64,000 bases of DNA, from positions 310,001-374,000 of the forward strand of contig DATAJP010000001.1 in NCBI GenBank assembly GCA_036262055.1, written 5' to 3'. Origin of the DNA: Ignavibacteria bacterium. Lineage in GTDB: Bacteria; Bacteroidota; Ignavibacteria; Tepidaquicellales; Tepidaquicellaceae. Positions 1 through 8,734 of the stretch are shown here, in pieces. Made by a program: the position numbers and the translations under genes. Numbering within the stretch: the stretch's first letter is position 1; every line of letters begins with the position of its first letter. The notes beneath the pieces were generated by a model that worked only from the letters and a program-made list of their open reading frames with translations, did no database searches and had not been told where the DNA came from.

Positions 1-441
1 ACCAACAGTCTGCTTGTTGCAGCAAGGTGCACCGAAAACATATTCATATCCGATAGCGCCTGAAATCATATCATAAAATGAATGAGGAGGAGTTGGACTT
101 GTTAAGAAAGGAGCAGCTAAAAAGAATCTGTCCTTGTCGTCATTAATCATTTTAGTATAGCCTGCTCTGACTGTTATTCTATTTCTTTTTGTTTGTCCTA
201 AGCCGTATTTGAAGTTAAGGTCAATACCTCTTCCGGTTTTCATTCCGTAGGTAGTTTGGTCATCAAGTCTGCCGTAAGCATCATTTACTGAAAGAAACAT
301 CCCTGTACTTAATCCGAATACCCATGATGCAGCTCCGACTCTTCCGGATGCAACTTCGCCTTGCTTATTCTGTGAAAAACCTTCTTTCGCAAACATTGCT
401 GTAAAGAGCAACACCAAACCAATTAGTAATGATTTTTTCAT
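1..441 (-). CDS. Outer-membrane protein, partial (C-terminal part outside window)
   Basis: Reading leftwards from an ATG at 441, 147 codons are open to the window edge, so only the N-terminal part is present. It begins with a signal peptide (MKKSLLIGLVLLFTAMF, cleavage likely near FSQ). The mature part alternates short beta-like stretches with GxG and aromatic residues, such as FGLSTGMFLS, GIDLNFKYGLG and ITVRAGYTKM. This is how small outer-membrane beta-barrels of the Bacteroidota look. A CC pair lies near the cut end. The gene is divergent from the acyl-CoA synthetase, with about 100 AT-rich bases between them. No specific family is recognised; beta-barrel is inferred from the pattern only. 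Confidence 0.6.
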   Translation of the reverse strand, partial: MKKSLLIGLVLLFTAMFAKEGFSQNKQGEVASGRVGAASWVFGLSTGMFLSVNDAYGRLDDQTTYGMKTGRGIDLNFKYGLGQTKRNRITVRAGYTKMINDDKDRFFLAAPFLTSPTPPHSFYDMISGAIGYEYVFGAPCCNKQTVG

Positions 442-543
442 AGATTAGCTTAATTTGATTTAATTTGTGATAAATTAATATTAATATTATATAATTTCAA
501 GTGTTTAATAAAAATTAAGGGCTTAAACACATATTAAATTATT

Positions 544-2319
544 ATGAATAAAAAAACACTAACAAGATTTTTTTACGGCTTAACAGACAAGGGCACTCTG
601 AGCGATGAAATACTTTTCTCCAAAACGGGAAGCGCATATATCCCGGTAACTAAACGCAATATAATAAAAGATATTTTATATTTAAACAATAAACTTCGTG
701 AATTAAATATAAAAAAAGGCGATAAAACTGCTATTATTTCAGAAAATAGACCGGAATGGGTAATTACAGACTTTGCGTGTATTTTAGATGGCATAATTAC
801 CGTTCCAATTTATAACTCGTTAAGCACCGAGCAAATTAAATACATTCTTAAAGATTCCGGTTCAAAAGCTTGTTTTGTCTCAAGTTTATTTCTGCTTGAA
901 AAAATTTTGAAGGTCAAAGATGAGCTTCCCGAATTAAAACATATAATATCATATAATCTTTTTGACGAGATGAACAGAATCGAAGGTGTGATTTATTATG
1001 ACGAGCTTATGAAAAGAAACGATAAATTAAGCGATAAAGAAATTATAAATTCAGTCAAAGAAAAGATTGACGTAACAAATGAAGACGATGTTTTTACTAT
1101 TATATATACGTCGGGAACTACAGGCAATCCTAAAGGGGTAATGCTTGCTCATAAAAATGTTTGTTCGGATTTGGATGCATGTAATAATGTCCTTGATATA
1201 ACACCCAAGGACAGATTCTTATCTTTTCTTCCTTACTGCCATGCGTATGAAAGAACAGCAGGATATTATTTAGCGTTTTTAAACGGCGCAAAAATTTATT
1301 ACGCGCAGAACATTGATACCATAAGCACGCAAATGCCCGAAGTGAAGCCGACTATTTTAATTTCCGTCCCGAGACTTCTTGATAAAATGTATAACCGTGT
1401 GATGAAGTCAGGTGATGAGCAAAAAGGTTTCAGAAAAAAAATATTCAATGCCGCAGTAAAGCTTGCTCACAGCGAAAATCCCAAACGTTCTTTCATGTGG
1501 AAGATTTATGATGCTTTAGTTTATAAAAAAATAAAAGCAAAGACCGGTGGTCATATCAGGTTCATTGTTGCCGGAGGCGGAGCATTGAATAAAAAAATAA
1601 ATATGTTTATGAACGGCATCGAGCTGGGAACGCTTGAAGGATACGGAATGACCGAGGCATCGCCTGTTATCGCAGTTAACCTGCCCCAAAAAAACAAGCC
1701 CGGAACTGTTGGTCCGCCGCTGAAAGGAGTTGAAGTAAAAATTGCGGATGACGGTGAGATACTTGTTAAAGGCGACATAGTTATGAGAGGTTATTATAAA
1801 CTACCCGAAGAAACAGCAAGCACGATAATCGATGGCTGGCTTCATACTGGTGACATCGGCGAGATGGATTCGGAAGGTTATATAAAAATTACAGACAGAA
1901 AAAAATCTTTATTCAAAACATCGGGAGGGAAATATATTGCTCCTGCAGTTATCGAAAATCTTTTAATGACTCTGCCGTTTATGGAACAGGTTATTGCTAT
2001 AGGAAATGAAAGAATGTATGTAACCGCATTGATTGTTCCGAACAAAGATGAGATAGCACGTATTGCTCAGTCATTGGGGCTTGATGCAATAAGTTATAAA
2101 GATTTAATAAAAAATGAAAAGCTGATTAAACACGTTGAGAAAAAAATTAATGAAGTTCAGAAGAATCTTTCCACTTATGAAAAAATTCGCAAGATAACTT
2201 TACTTGAAAATCCGTTCACGCTTGAGGCAGGTGAAATGACCCCGACATTAAAATTAAAACGTAAAGAAATCGAGAAAAAATATGCCGATGTTATTGAAAA
2301 AATGTATCTGAATGTTTAA
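544..2319 (+). CDS. Long-chain fatty-acid--CoA ligase (AMP-forming)
   Basis: Activates a fatty acid with ATP to an acyl-adenylate and then transfers it to CoA; cytoplasmic or membrane-associated. Adenylate-forming (ANL) superfamily signatures are complete and in order: the phosphate-binding loop YTSGTTGNPKGVM at about residue 188, YGMTEASP at about 367, HTGDIGEMDSEGYIKITDRK at about 433 and the hinge/catalytic-lysine region GGKYIAPAVIE at about 460. The 591 aa length and the split small C-terminal domain fit the long-chain acyl-CoA synthetase (FadD/FAA1-like) subgroup rather than acetyl-CoA synthetase. It appears monocistronic, with 70 bp to the next gene. Substrate chain length cannot be read from sequence. 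Confidence 0.9.
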   Translation: MNKKTLTRFFYGLTDKGTLSDEILFSKTGSAYIPVTKRNIIKDILYLNNKLRELNIKKGDKTAIISENRPEWVITDFACILDGIITVPIYNSLSTEQIKYILKDSGSKACFVSSLFLLEKILKVKDELPELKHIISYNLFDEMNRIEGVIYYDELMKRNDKLSDKEIINSVKEKIDVTNEDDVFTIIYTSGTTGNPKGVMLAHKNVCSDLDACNNVLDITPKDRFLSFLPYCHAYERTAGYYLAFLNGAKIYYAQNIDTISTQMPEVKPTILISVPRLLDKMYNRVMKSGDEQKGFRKKIFNAAVKLAHSENPKRSFMWKIYDALVYKKIKAKTGGHIRFIVAGGGALNKKINMFMNGIELGTLEGYGMTEASPVIAVNLPQKNKPGTVGPPLKGVEVKIADDGEILVKGDIVMRGYYKLPEETASTIIDGWLHTGDIGEMDSEGYIKITDRKKSLFKTSGGKYIAPAVIENLLMTLPFMEQVIAIGNERMYVTALIVPNKDEIARIAQSLGLDAISYKDLIKNEKLIKHVEKKINEVQKNLSTYEKIRKITLLENPFTLEAGEMTPTLKLKRKEIEKKYADVIEKMYLNV

Positions 2320-2389
2320 AATGTATAAAACTTCCTCTTGCTTGTTTTAAAATTTCATTTTACTTTTTATCAGCGCAAAACAAAGTAGA

Positions 2390-3664
2390 ATGAAAAAACA
2401 AACCGCCAGTGTTGTTTCAGCTTTCTTATTAATCCTTCTTACCTATAATTCTTTATATTCTCAAAATGGATGGCAAGTATTAAATTCATCCTATAATAGT
2501 CATTTAACCTCAATAAGTGTTATAGATTCATTTCTTGTTTATGCTACTGGTAAAGATTTATTGAAAACAACTAATGGAGGTTTAATCTGGATAAAAATTA
2601 ATATTGATACAAATTATACATATTTAGAAGTATCTTTTTCGAATAAAGATACCGGATTTGTTCTTGCAAGAAAGACCTCCAATTATAATTATTTTCTTTT
2701 AAGAACTTTGAATGGAGGGGATGATTGGTCATCAATTCAATTTGTCACAGGTAATTATTTATTTCTTAATCTTCAGGCTAAAAAAAATATTTTATTTATT
2801 ATTTCACAATATTCAGGGTCACCATTTCCCTCCGCTAAATTATCAAAGTCAACAAATTTTGGTTTAAATTGGATAGATGTTTATCATGCAGTAGGACTTG
2901 GAATTTATGGATATTTTAAAAATGATCTTACAGGATTTTTAGTTCCAACATCGCATAATCAGATAAGAACTTCTACAAATGGAGGATTTAGTTGGACAAT
3001 AAGTAATATTATAAATGAATATTCAGCAAGCTTCTATGGCTTAAATTCGAATTCTTCCTCAGCCTATTGTTTTTTAACTAATTATTTAACTGGTCATACT
3101 AAATTAATTAAAACATCGAATTATGGGATTTCTTGGGATTCAATAAATTCAAATATTTATAGTGGCATTGGTTTTTTCACAAGCAATGATACAGGTTATT
3201 GTTATTCAATTAATAGAATTTATAAAACAACAAATGGAGCTGCAAATTGGACTCAGAATTTTTTTGCAGGAAACGTTATCAATAAAATTGAATTTCTAAA
3301 TTCTAAAACAGGGTATGCTGTCGGTAATGACGGTTTAATTATTAAAACCACTACCGGAGGTGAGACAGTTGGCATTCAATCTATCTCAAATGACATTCCA
3401 AATGAATTTTCATTATTACAAAACTATCCAAACCCTTTTAATCCTCAAACTAAAATAAAATTTGAAATTCCAAAAAATGATTTTGTGAGAGTCGTTATTT
3501 ATGATAATTTAGGCAAAGAAGTTAAAACAATTGTAAATGAACAATTGAACGTAGGAACTTATGAAGCTGATTTTAACGGAGAAGAATTGAGTTCAGGAAT
3601 TTATTATTATAGATTAGTAACATCAGGGTTTTCTGAAACCAAGAAAATGCTTTTGTTGAAGTAA
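2390..3664 (+). CDS. Secreted YCF48/BNR-type beta-propeller protein with T9SS sorting domain
   Basis: Begins with a signal peptide (MKKQTASVVSAFLLILLTYN, cleavage near YSQ). Residues about 30-330 are repeats of the form LLKTTNGGxxW...FxNxxTGF, typical of YCF48/BNR-like propellers. From about residue 344 comes the T9SS type A sorting domain: QNYPNPFNPQTKIKFEIP, then VVIYDNLGKEVKTIVNE, then SGIYYYRL, ending ETKKMLLLK. By family knowledge this domain sends the protein across the outer membrane through the type IX system. The first of a set of close relatives in this window (9973, 39247, 58695). It is convergent with the MFS gene. Ligand or function is unknown. Confidence 0.85.
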   Translation: MKKQTASVVSAFLLILLTYNSLYSQNGWQVLNSSYNSHLTSISVIDSFLVYATGKDLLKTTNGGLIWIKINIDTNYTYLEVSFSNKDTGFVLARKTSNYNYFLLRTLNGGDDWSSIQFVTGNYLFLNLQAKKNILFIISQYSGSPFPSAKLSKSTNFGLNWIDVYHAVGLGIYGYFKNDLTGFLVPTSHNQIRTSTNGGFSWTISNIINEYSASFYGLNSNSSSAYCFLTNYLTGHTKLIKTSNYGISWDSINSNIYSGIGFFTSNDTGYCYSINRIYKTTNGAANWTQNFFAGNVINKIEFLNSKTGYAVGNDGLIIKTTTGGETVGIQSISNDIPNEFSLLQNYPNPFNPQTKIKFEIPKNDFVRVVIYDNLGKEVKTIVNEQLNVGTYEADFNGEELSSGIYYYRLVTSGFSETKKMLLLK

Positions 3665-3678
3665 TTTTTTTTGAATGT

Positions 3679-4938
3679 TTAATATTCGAAGTTTTCGAGT
3701 TTGGGGATGAGAGTTTTGTCGGGAAGATTTTCGATTTTAGCTGCTTTGAATGAAGTAATTGTTCTTCTGTAAATGATGATTGATGTTATTGCAATTCCGG
3801 AAGCGAGAACGTAAATAAAAGTATATCCGATAACGGGAGTTAAAAATCCTGCAATGAGTGAATTGATGCCGTGCGAGCTGAATGTCATTACAGCAATCTG
3901 AACAGAAAAATCAGTTCCTGCTTTTCCTTTTTCGCATCTCTGCATAATCAACGTAAATATCAGAGTAACAAACGCGCCGTAGATAAACCTGTTTATTATT
4001 ATAATGGAAGTAATCGACCAAAAATCCAGCTTAGCATAAATCGGAAGAATATAAAGAAGCATAGTCAGTGACAATAACAGACCGAGTTTAATAAGCAAAG
4101 AATTTCTGTTATTATCTTTAATTAGGAATCCGCCGAAAATTGCTCCGGCAAATGAGGCAATAAGACCAATTATGCCGCGCATGAAGCCTATGTCTTCGAG
4201 TGAGTAACCAGCATCAATTAGGAACGGTTTAAAAATAAAATCGGATATTGCGCTGCCAAGCGGAAGAAGAAGTAATATACCGAGCCATTTGAGATTACCT
4301 TTGCGTTTAAAGAAATCAAACACGGATTTTTTTGGTTCATCGTTGTTTACTGCATGAGACTCAACGGGATATTTATTCCAGTTGATTATCAAAATTATGC
4401 AGGGGATTAATACAATTCCGGCTAAGATGAAAATTGAACCTGACCAGCCGATTTGATTTAAAAATAGAAGCATCAATCCGCCGCCGATAAGCGAGCCAAG
4501 AGAATGTGCAGAGTTTTGTATGCTGTTGCCAAACCCCTGTTCGCTTTTTTTAAGAGTCTCAACTGCAAAAGCATCTGTTGCAATGTCCTGAGTTGATGAA
4601 AAAAACGAGAGAAGCGCAATGCAAATTAAAACAGCGTATAACGTTGTGCTTAGATTCACAAATGCAGATGCAACAAGGCAAAGAAATACCAAACCCTGCA
4701 TTATCAAAATCCAATAACGGTAATGTCCGGGTTTTTTGCTGCCGATTTTATCGACCGCAGGAGCCCAAAGAAATTTCACCATCCAGGGAAGCAGAAGCAT
4801 ATGAATCATTCCCACAATCTGCAATGAATATCCGAGACTGCGCAGATATACCGGCAGGGACTCGGTAAAAAATCCGAGCGGTATGAACTGAGAGAAGTAT
4901 AAGCTTCCGAATAATATGTATTTTCTGTTGATGGTCAT
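3679..4938 (-). CDS. MFS permease, AmpG/RhtX-FptX-like (candidate iron-chelate or heme importer)
   Basis: Inner-membrane transporter of the major facilitator superfamily with about 12 predicted helices over 419 aa. The N-terminal half carries LYFSQFIPLGFFTESLPVYL, LLLPWMVKFLWAPAVDKIG and SSTQDIATDAFAVETL. These resemble the AmpG/RhtX-FptX subfamily, whose RhtX and FptX members import siderophores without an ABC transporter. The ORF is open to a further ATG at 4980, but those 14 residues are encoded by an intergenic palindrome, so the start at 4938 (MTINRKY) is preferred. It lies 101 bp downstream of the IsdG-like gene on the same strand as the HmuY/TonB genes, which suggests a role in iron or heme uptake. 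Substrate is inference. Confidence 0.75.
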   Translation of the reverse strand: MTINRKYILFGSLYFSQFIPLGFFTESLPVYLRSLGYSLQIVGMIHMLLLPWMVKFLWAPAVDKIGSKKPGHYRYWILIMQGLVFLCLVASAFVNLSTTLYAVLICIALLSFFSSTQDIATDAFAVETLKKSEQGFGNSIQNSAHSLGSLIGGGLMLLFLNQIGWSGSIFILAGIVLIPCIILIINWNKYPVESHAVNNDEPKKSVFDFFKRKGNLKWLGILLLLPLGSAISDFIFKPFLIDAGYSLEDIGFMRGIIGLIASFAGAIFGGFLIKDNNRNSLLIKLGLLLSLTMLLYILPIYAKLDFWSITSIIIINRFIYGAFVTLIFTLIMQRCEKGKAGTDFSVQIAVMTFSSHGINSLIAGFLTPVIGYTFIYVLASGIAITSIIIYRRTITSFKAAKIENLPDKTLIPKLENFEY

Positions 4939-4950
4939 TAACAACTTGTC

Positions 4951-5015
4951 ACCCTGAACTTGATTCAGGGTCAACAACATGGTTTTGGTATTGGGATTCC
5001 CGCGTTCGCGGGAAT
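4951..5015. repeat. Two adjacent dispersed-type palindromes
   Basis: The first palindrome has 8-bp arms ACCCTGAA / TTCAGGGT (4951-4971) around a 5-nt loop. The second, ATTCCCGCG / CGCGGGAAT (4996-5015), is followed by GACTT. The right half of the second reappears next to the IS element near 43093 (TTCGCGGGAATGAC), so it is not unique here. Neither is followed by a T-run, so they are better read as dispersed intergenic repeats than as terminators. The first falsely lengthens the MFS reading frame. Confidence 0.7.
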
Positions 5016-5039
5016 GACTTCATCCTATAAATTAAAAAA

Positions 5040-5429
5040 TTAATCTGTTAAAATTTCGTATGTTTTGAAATCGGATGACATCGGTGGTTTTTTACCTTCG
5101 TCTTTATATTTTTTCATGTCTTCAAATCCGCGTTTGTGTCCTTCAAGAAACTCAGGAGACTTAGTCCAGTTTTTAAATGCATCCCCGTTTTCCCAATGGC
5201 TCACTATTAAGTAATTATCATTTGAGCTATTTGGTTTCAGAACTTCCATGCTGATGAATCCCGGAATTCTGTCAATTGCTCTTGCTCTTGTGGTGAACAG
5301 ATGCTCGAATCTTTCGACATACTCTTTATCGCAGGTAATGTAATTAATTGCCACAAATTTGTTTTTCTTTTCTGAATTCATTGCAACTGCTTCAGCTCTG
5401 AATTTTACATCTTCTACTAAATTGTCCAT
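5040..5429 (-). CDS. IsdG/HmoA-like antibiotic biosynthesis monooxygenase (ABM) family protein
   Basis: A 129-aa protein with a single ABM ferredoxin-like domain (about residues 24-125). IsdG-type heme-degrading monooxygenases use an Asn/Trp/His triad (N7, W67, H77 in IsdG). Here N29 (VAINYI), W88 (FKNWTK) and H98 (LEGHKR) fall with nearly the same spacing (59 and 10 residues against 60 and 10), which supports heme binding and degradation. The location next to HmuY and TonB-receptor genes agrees. The start could instead be Met17 (MNSEKKNKF), because the first 16 residues precede the domain. Activity is inferred; other ABM proteins act on quinones or are orphans. Confidence 0.75.
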   Translation of the reverse strand: MDNLVEDVKFRAEAVAMNSEKKNKFVAINYITCDKEYVERFEHLFTTRARAIDRIPGFISMEVLKPNSSNDNYLIVSHWENGDAFKNWTKSPEFLEGHKRGFEDMKKYKDEGKKPPMSSDFKTYEILTD

Positions 5430-5460
5430 TATGTTGATTTTAAAATTAAAATTTATTCAG

Positions 5461-5484
5461 AGGACAGCCAAGATTGTCTGTCCT
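5461..5484. repeat. 24-bp palindrome, copy 1 (AGGACAG family)
   Basis: Arms AGGACAGCCA and TGTCTGTCCT around a 4-nt loop (AGAT). The same structure with one arm difference recurs at 13448-13471. It lies between the HmuY-like and IsdG-like genes. No T-run follows on either strand. Confidence 0.75.
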
Positions 5485-5514
5485 GCTATATTTATAATAA
5501 GTTTATATTAAGTT

Positions 5515-6147
5515 TTATTTTATGTTTCTTGAACCGTCAGGCTGATAAACAAATCTGAAAGTATAATACCTGTAATTTTCAGGATTTGGAAACGGCTGAG
5601 GGTCGTTATTATAATAGTAGCTCTGTATTTGCACCTTTGCATATTTTCCATCACCTGTTCTTATAATAAGCACGGTTCCGGGAATCGGGGTAACATAATT
5701 ATTCGCAAAATCATAATTATACCAGCCATTACCTGAGCCTGTTTTTATAGCAAGCTGTGTTGCAGATGTATCGACTCCGTAACCGTTTTCAGGTGCTATG
5801 GACACTGTATCGAAGCTTGAGTTTCTCTGAATAAATACACCACCTGAACCGAATCTGACTGCACCGCCATTTATGATAATCGTTGTATTTCTAAACGCTA
5901 TATCCCACTTATTGGTTGCAGTATCAGCACCCGTTACGACGGTGCTGTCGCTGAATCTGAAATATGTATAACCGCCTGTTAAAGCAGTATCTGCCTGTAA
6001 GTTTGAAACAGTTCTTATTGCCAGAGGACCTGCAGGAGGCGGAGGCGGCTCTATAACAGGATTATTCGAACATGAATAAAGAGCGACGGAAATAAAAAAA
6101 AGATAAACAAGTTTTGAAATAAAAGAAATTGAGTTTGGTCTGTTCAT
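5515..6147 (-). CDS. HmuY-like heme-binding lipoprotein
   Basis: A lipoprotein signal peptide with lipobox (LYSC, Cys at about residue 26) is followed by a Pro-rich linker (EPPPPPAGP). The mature domain has the HmuY-family pattern: a beta-strand series with FSDSTVV, TNKWDIAFRNTTIIINGG near the start and VLIIRTGDGKYAKVQIQSYY plus YTFRFVYQPDG at the end. HmuY of Porphyromonas gingivalis is a surface hemophore that hands heme to a TonB receptor. Here the receptor gene is two genes upstream on the same strand, with one small ORF between. The heme-ligating residues vary in this family and I cannot assign them. Moderately sure of the family; heme binding is inferred. Confidence 0.75.
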   Translation of the reverse strand: MNRPNSISFISKLVYLFFISVALYSCSNNPVIEPPPPPAGPLAIRTVSNLQADTALTGGYTYFRFSDSTVVTGADTATNKWDIAFRNTTIIINGGAVRFGSGGVFIQRNSSFDTVSIAPENGYGVDTSATQLAIKTGSGNGWYNYDFANNYVTPIPGTVLIIRTGDGKYAKVQIQSYYYNNDPQPFPNPENYRYYTFRFVYQPDGSRNIK

Positions 6148-6178
6148 TTATGTATGTGTATTTATATTATATAATGAT

Positions 6179-6502
6179 TTAATTTGAGATTAATTTTTTT
6201 ACTTCAAGCAGTATCAATGATTCTTTCAACAGAATCAAAAGAGTTTTCATTTCTGAATGAGATAAAAATATCCGGGCTTTTTCAAAATTTGAAACCTGAA
6301 CAAGAAATTTTGAGTCCGGAAGTTTCCTATTTTCTTCCCATAAGCTTTTCAAAGTATTGTTGAGCTCCGTGATTTCTTCAAGCGCAAGAGTAAGTATGAC
6401 GTTGTTCAGAACCACAAAAAAAGATTGACATTCCTCGCATTTGTAAATGCTGAAATCTTTTCTGCTGTTTATTAAATTATATTTGTGCTCGATACTAAAC
6501 AT
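6179..6502 (-). CDS. Small conserved-type protein with CxxC motif, unknown function
   Basis: A 107-aa protein without a signal peptide. The N-terminal part has YKCEECQSFFVVLNNVILTL, a possible metal- or redox-active CxxC pair at about residues 22-25. The rest looks helical and Leu/Lys-rich (LNNTLKSLWEENRKLP, LKTLLILLKESLILLEVKKL; coiled-coil-like). It sits between the TonB receptor (48 bp upstream) and the HmuY-like gene (31 bp downstream) on the same strand, so it is probably co-transcribed with them. I do not recognise the family with certainty. The position suggests a cytoplasmic role in heme or iron handling, but nothing in the sequence proves it. Confidence 0.65.
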   Translation of the reverse strand: MFSIEHKYNLINSRKDFSIYKCEECQSFFVVLNNVILTLALEEITELNNTLKSLWEENRKLPDSKFLVQVSNFEKARIFLSHSEMKTLLILLKESLILLEVKKLISN

Positions 6503-6550
6503 TTTTTATGCAAATCCGACTAAGTTAGTCTTATTTATGTTTAAAAATTT

Positions 6551-8653
6551 TTAAAACGTTAAATCTATTGTTGAGTAAATTACTCTTCCCGGGAATTCAG
6601 GGGTAATCTCGGGATTTTTATGGTCAAAAATATTGTCAACACCTACCTGCAGAGAAACATTCTTAAATATTTTTTTGCTTACTGCTGAATTCCACAAAAC
6701 ATATCCCTGCGCATATTCATTGTCGTTATCAAGAATGCCGTTTCCGTTTCTATCAATATATCCGTATTTGCTTCTTCCGATTACACGCAAATTAATGGAG
6801 GCATCATACTTTGCAAGTGTGTAATAAATTTTCACAACTCCGGAATGTTTAGAACGGTTAAACAAACCGCCGTACTCAACCATCTGAACAGGTCTCACAA
6901 CTCCAGTGCTTCCGGTTTTATAAATTTTTTGGTTGTTGATGTCATCGATTACTTGTTTATCTTTTGCATCGAGATATTGATAACCGAGAGTTACATTTAA
7001 ATTATCAAAAGGATTAATGTTGAGATTCGTTTCAATTCCTTGAGTATAAATTCTGCTAAGATTAAAATACGTGAATACACTTTGACCGTTTGTTTTTTTA
7101 GCAATAGGAAGAACTTCGATTAAATCTTTTATGTCATTTCTGAAAAAATTAACATCAGCTTTTATCTGTTCAAACGGATTAACAGTGAAATTAAAATTAA
7201 ACGCCTGTGAGTTCTCAGGCTTAATTTGTGTCACTGTGTTCAGGTCAATATATAATTCCGAAATCTGTCCGCTTTGGATTAACTGCTGCATTGATTCCTG
7301 AAAACCGGTTGTTCCAAAAACAGAATATCCAACCTGGGGGTTTGTGAAATCGAGATATAGCTCCTGAAATGTCGGAGCTTTGAAGCCTGTTCCGAATGAA
7401 CCCTTTAAGGATAACATCTCTATGGGTGTATATAAAACAGCAATCTTGGGACTGAACCTGCTTTGATAATCACTGTGAGCGTCAAAGCGAATTCCGGCTG
7501 TAATATTCATATTTTCAAGAGGAAGGTATTCGTTCTGAAAATAAACAAATTTAGTATTGGCATTTTTGCTGTCGTCATAAAGTCTGTCTGCATTGACCGT
7601 GTTGAGAATTAAACCTCCGCCTAAAACAGTTGTGTTGTTCCTGAAATAATTTCCTTCGAGCATCAGCTCGCCTTTTGAATAAACTTCTTCGTATTTGTCT
7701 TCAAAAAATAAATTTCCTGTTGTTGGGTAAGTTAAAACATCTTTATACTTATAATAAGAATTATAAAGCTTGGTTTTTAATTTTATTCTATCGTTAAAGA
7801 AGTAATTAATAGATAAAGTATTGTTAATGTCGGTAAGGTTAACTTTATCATCTAAATTTATCTCATTGCTTCCGGTCATTGTTTCAGTGATGTTGCTCAT
7901 ATCCTCAAAAAAAACACGTGAATTCAACTCAAGACTTAGATTATTATTTACATCGTACTTAATAACGGGATTAATCGTGTAATCATTATATGCAGGTGAA
8001 GTTTTTGCAATAGTCTCAGGGAATAAATCGTAACCGTTCGAGCGGCTGAAGTTTGCAAATAAAGATAATCCCAAATTGTTTTTTCTGTATTCAACGTTGC
8101 CGTTTAAATCGACAGTATTAAATGAACCATATCGTGCTTTAATGTCTGTTAAAAAATTTCGTGAAGGTTTGTCTGTGATGATATTTATGACACCGGACAA
8201 TGCTTCACTTCCATAAAGTGAAGATGAAGGACCTTTTACAATTTCTATTTGTTTTACGTTGCCGAGTGATACTCTTGATAAATCAATCGTTCCGCCGTTT
8301 CTTCCGATGAGCGGTTCGCCGTCGACAAGAATTAGCGCATAGTCAGGGTCGAGTCCCTGAATCTGCACTCCCGCTCCGAGGAAATATGCAATGTTCAATC
8401 CCGTTTGCTCGGATAAAATTTCAGAAAGCTTATAGCTTCCCGATGCGCTGATTTCTTTTTTATTGACAAGTGAAACAGGGATAGGTGAGTCTTCAACGGT
8501 TTTTTCGGTTTTCGTTGCAGTAATTACAATCGGATTAATTTCATACTGCTTTAATGAGTCGTTTTGAGTTTGTGTATCTGAAGAGTTTTGTGCAAATGAA
8601 AACAAAGGGGAAAGTAGGGCAAAGAAAACAAAAAGAGTAAATTTCTTTAGCAA
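6551..8653 (-). CDS. TonB-dependent outer-membrane receptor, probable heme receptor
   Basis: A 700-aa outer-membrane receptor. It has a signal peptide (MLKKFTLFVFFALLSPLFSF), a TonB-box-like segment and plug domain (about 45-155, with VEIVKGPSSSLYGSEALSG form, here IEIVKGPSSSLYGSEAL) and a 22-strand-type barrel ending in the terminal Phe (STIDLTF) expected by the BAM machinery. Within the barrel, GTGFKAPTFQELYLDF corresponds to the FRAP-box region of heme/vitamin receptors. The start codon is TTG at 8653; no better upstream codon is seen, and AAGG directly precedes it. The downstream HmuY-like and IsdG-like genes argue for heme, though BtuB-type vitamin B12 uptake is the main alternative. No cobalamin riboswitch is visible in the leader. 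Confidence 0.85.
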   Translation of the reverse strand: MLKKFTLFVFFALLSPLFSFAQNSSDTQTQNDSLKQYEINPIVITATKTEKTVEDSPIPVSLVNKKEISASGSYKLSEILSEQTGLNIAYFLGAGVQIQGLDPDYALILVDGEPLIGRNGGTIDLSRVSLGNVKQIEIVKGPSSSLYGSEALSGVINIITDKPSRNFLTDIKARYGSFNTVDLNGNVEYRKNNLGLSLFANFSRSNGYDLFPETIAKTSPAYNDYTINPVIKYDVNNNLSLELNSRVFFEDMSNITETMTGSNEINLDDKVNLTDINNTLSINYFFNDRIKLKTKLYNSYYKYKDVLTYPTTGNLFFEDKYEEVYSKGELMLEGNYFRNNTTVLGGGLILNTVNADRLYDDSKNANTKFVYFQNEYLPLENMNITAGIRFDAHSDYQSRFSPKIAVLYTPIEMLSLKGSFGTGFKAPTFQELYLDFTNPQVGYSVFGTTGFQESMQQLIQSGQISELYIDLNTVTQIKPENSQAFNFNFTVNPFEQIKADVNFFRNDIKDLIEVLPIAKKTNGQSVFTYFNLSRIYTQGIETNLNINPFDNLNVTLGYQYLDAKDKQVIDDINNQKIYKTGSTGVVRPVQMVEYGGLFNRSKHSGVVKIYYTLAKYDASINLRVIGRSKYGYIDRNGNGILDNDNEYAQGYVLWNSAVSKKIFKNVSLQVGVDNIFDHKNPEITPEFPGRVIYSTIDLTF

Positions 8654-8655
8654 CC

Positions 8656-8734
8656 TTATTAAGATTTAGTTTAGATAAACATATAAAGTATTGACAAAAT
8701 AATCAATTCCTTTATTTAGATTGAATCTTAATAA
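8656..8734 (-). promoter_or_regulatory. Candidate promoter with flanking inverted repeats ahead of the TonB receptor
   Basis: Read on the minus strand, ATTG (8704-8707) is followed after 20 nt by TATGTTTA (8676-8683). This is close to the Bacteroidota consensus TTTG-N19-21-TAnnTTTG. The pair is bracketed by two 11-bp arms that are exact inverted copies: TTATTAAGATT at 8656-8666 and AATCTTAATAA at 8724-8734. The arms could be operator half-sites of an iron- or heme-responsive regulator. They do not resemble the classical Fur box, and an AT-rich sequence makes chance matches easy. Confidence 0.35.

Noticed and set aside
4578-4868. 96-aa ORF inside the MFS gene on the opposite strand
   Set aside because: Antisense shadow; the MFS frame carries clear family motifs throughout.
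4939-4980. N-terminal extension of the MFS protein (MLLTLNQVQGDKLL)
   Set aside because: It is the translation of an intergenic palindrome; the ATG at 4938 begins directly ahead of the first helix.
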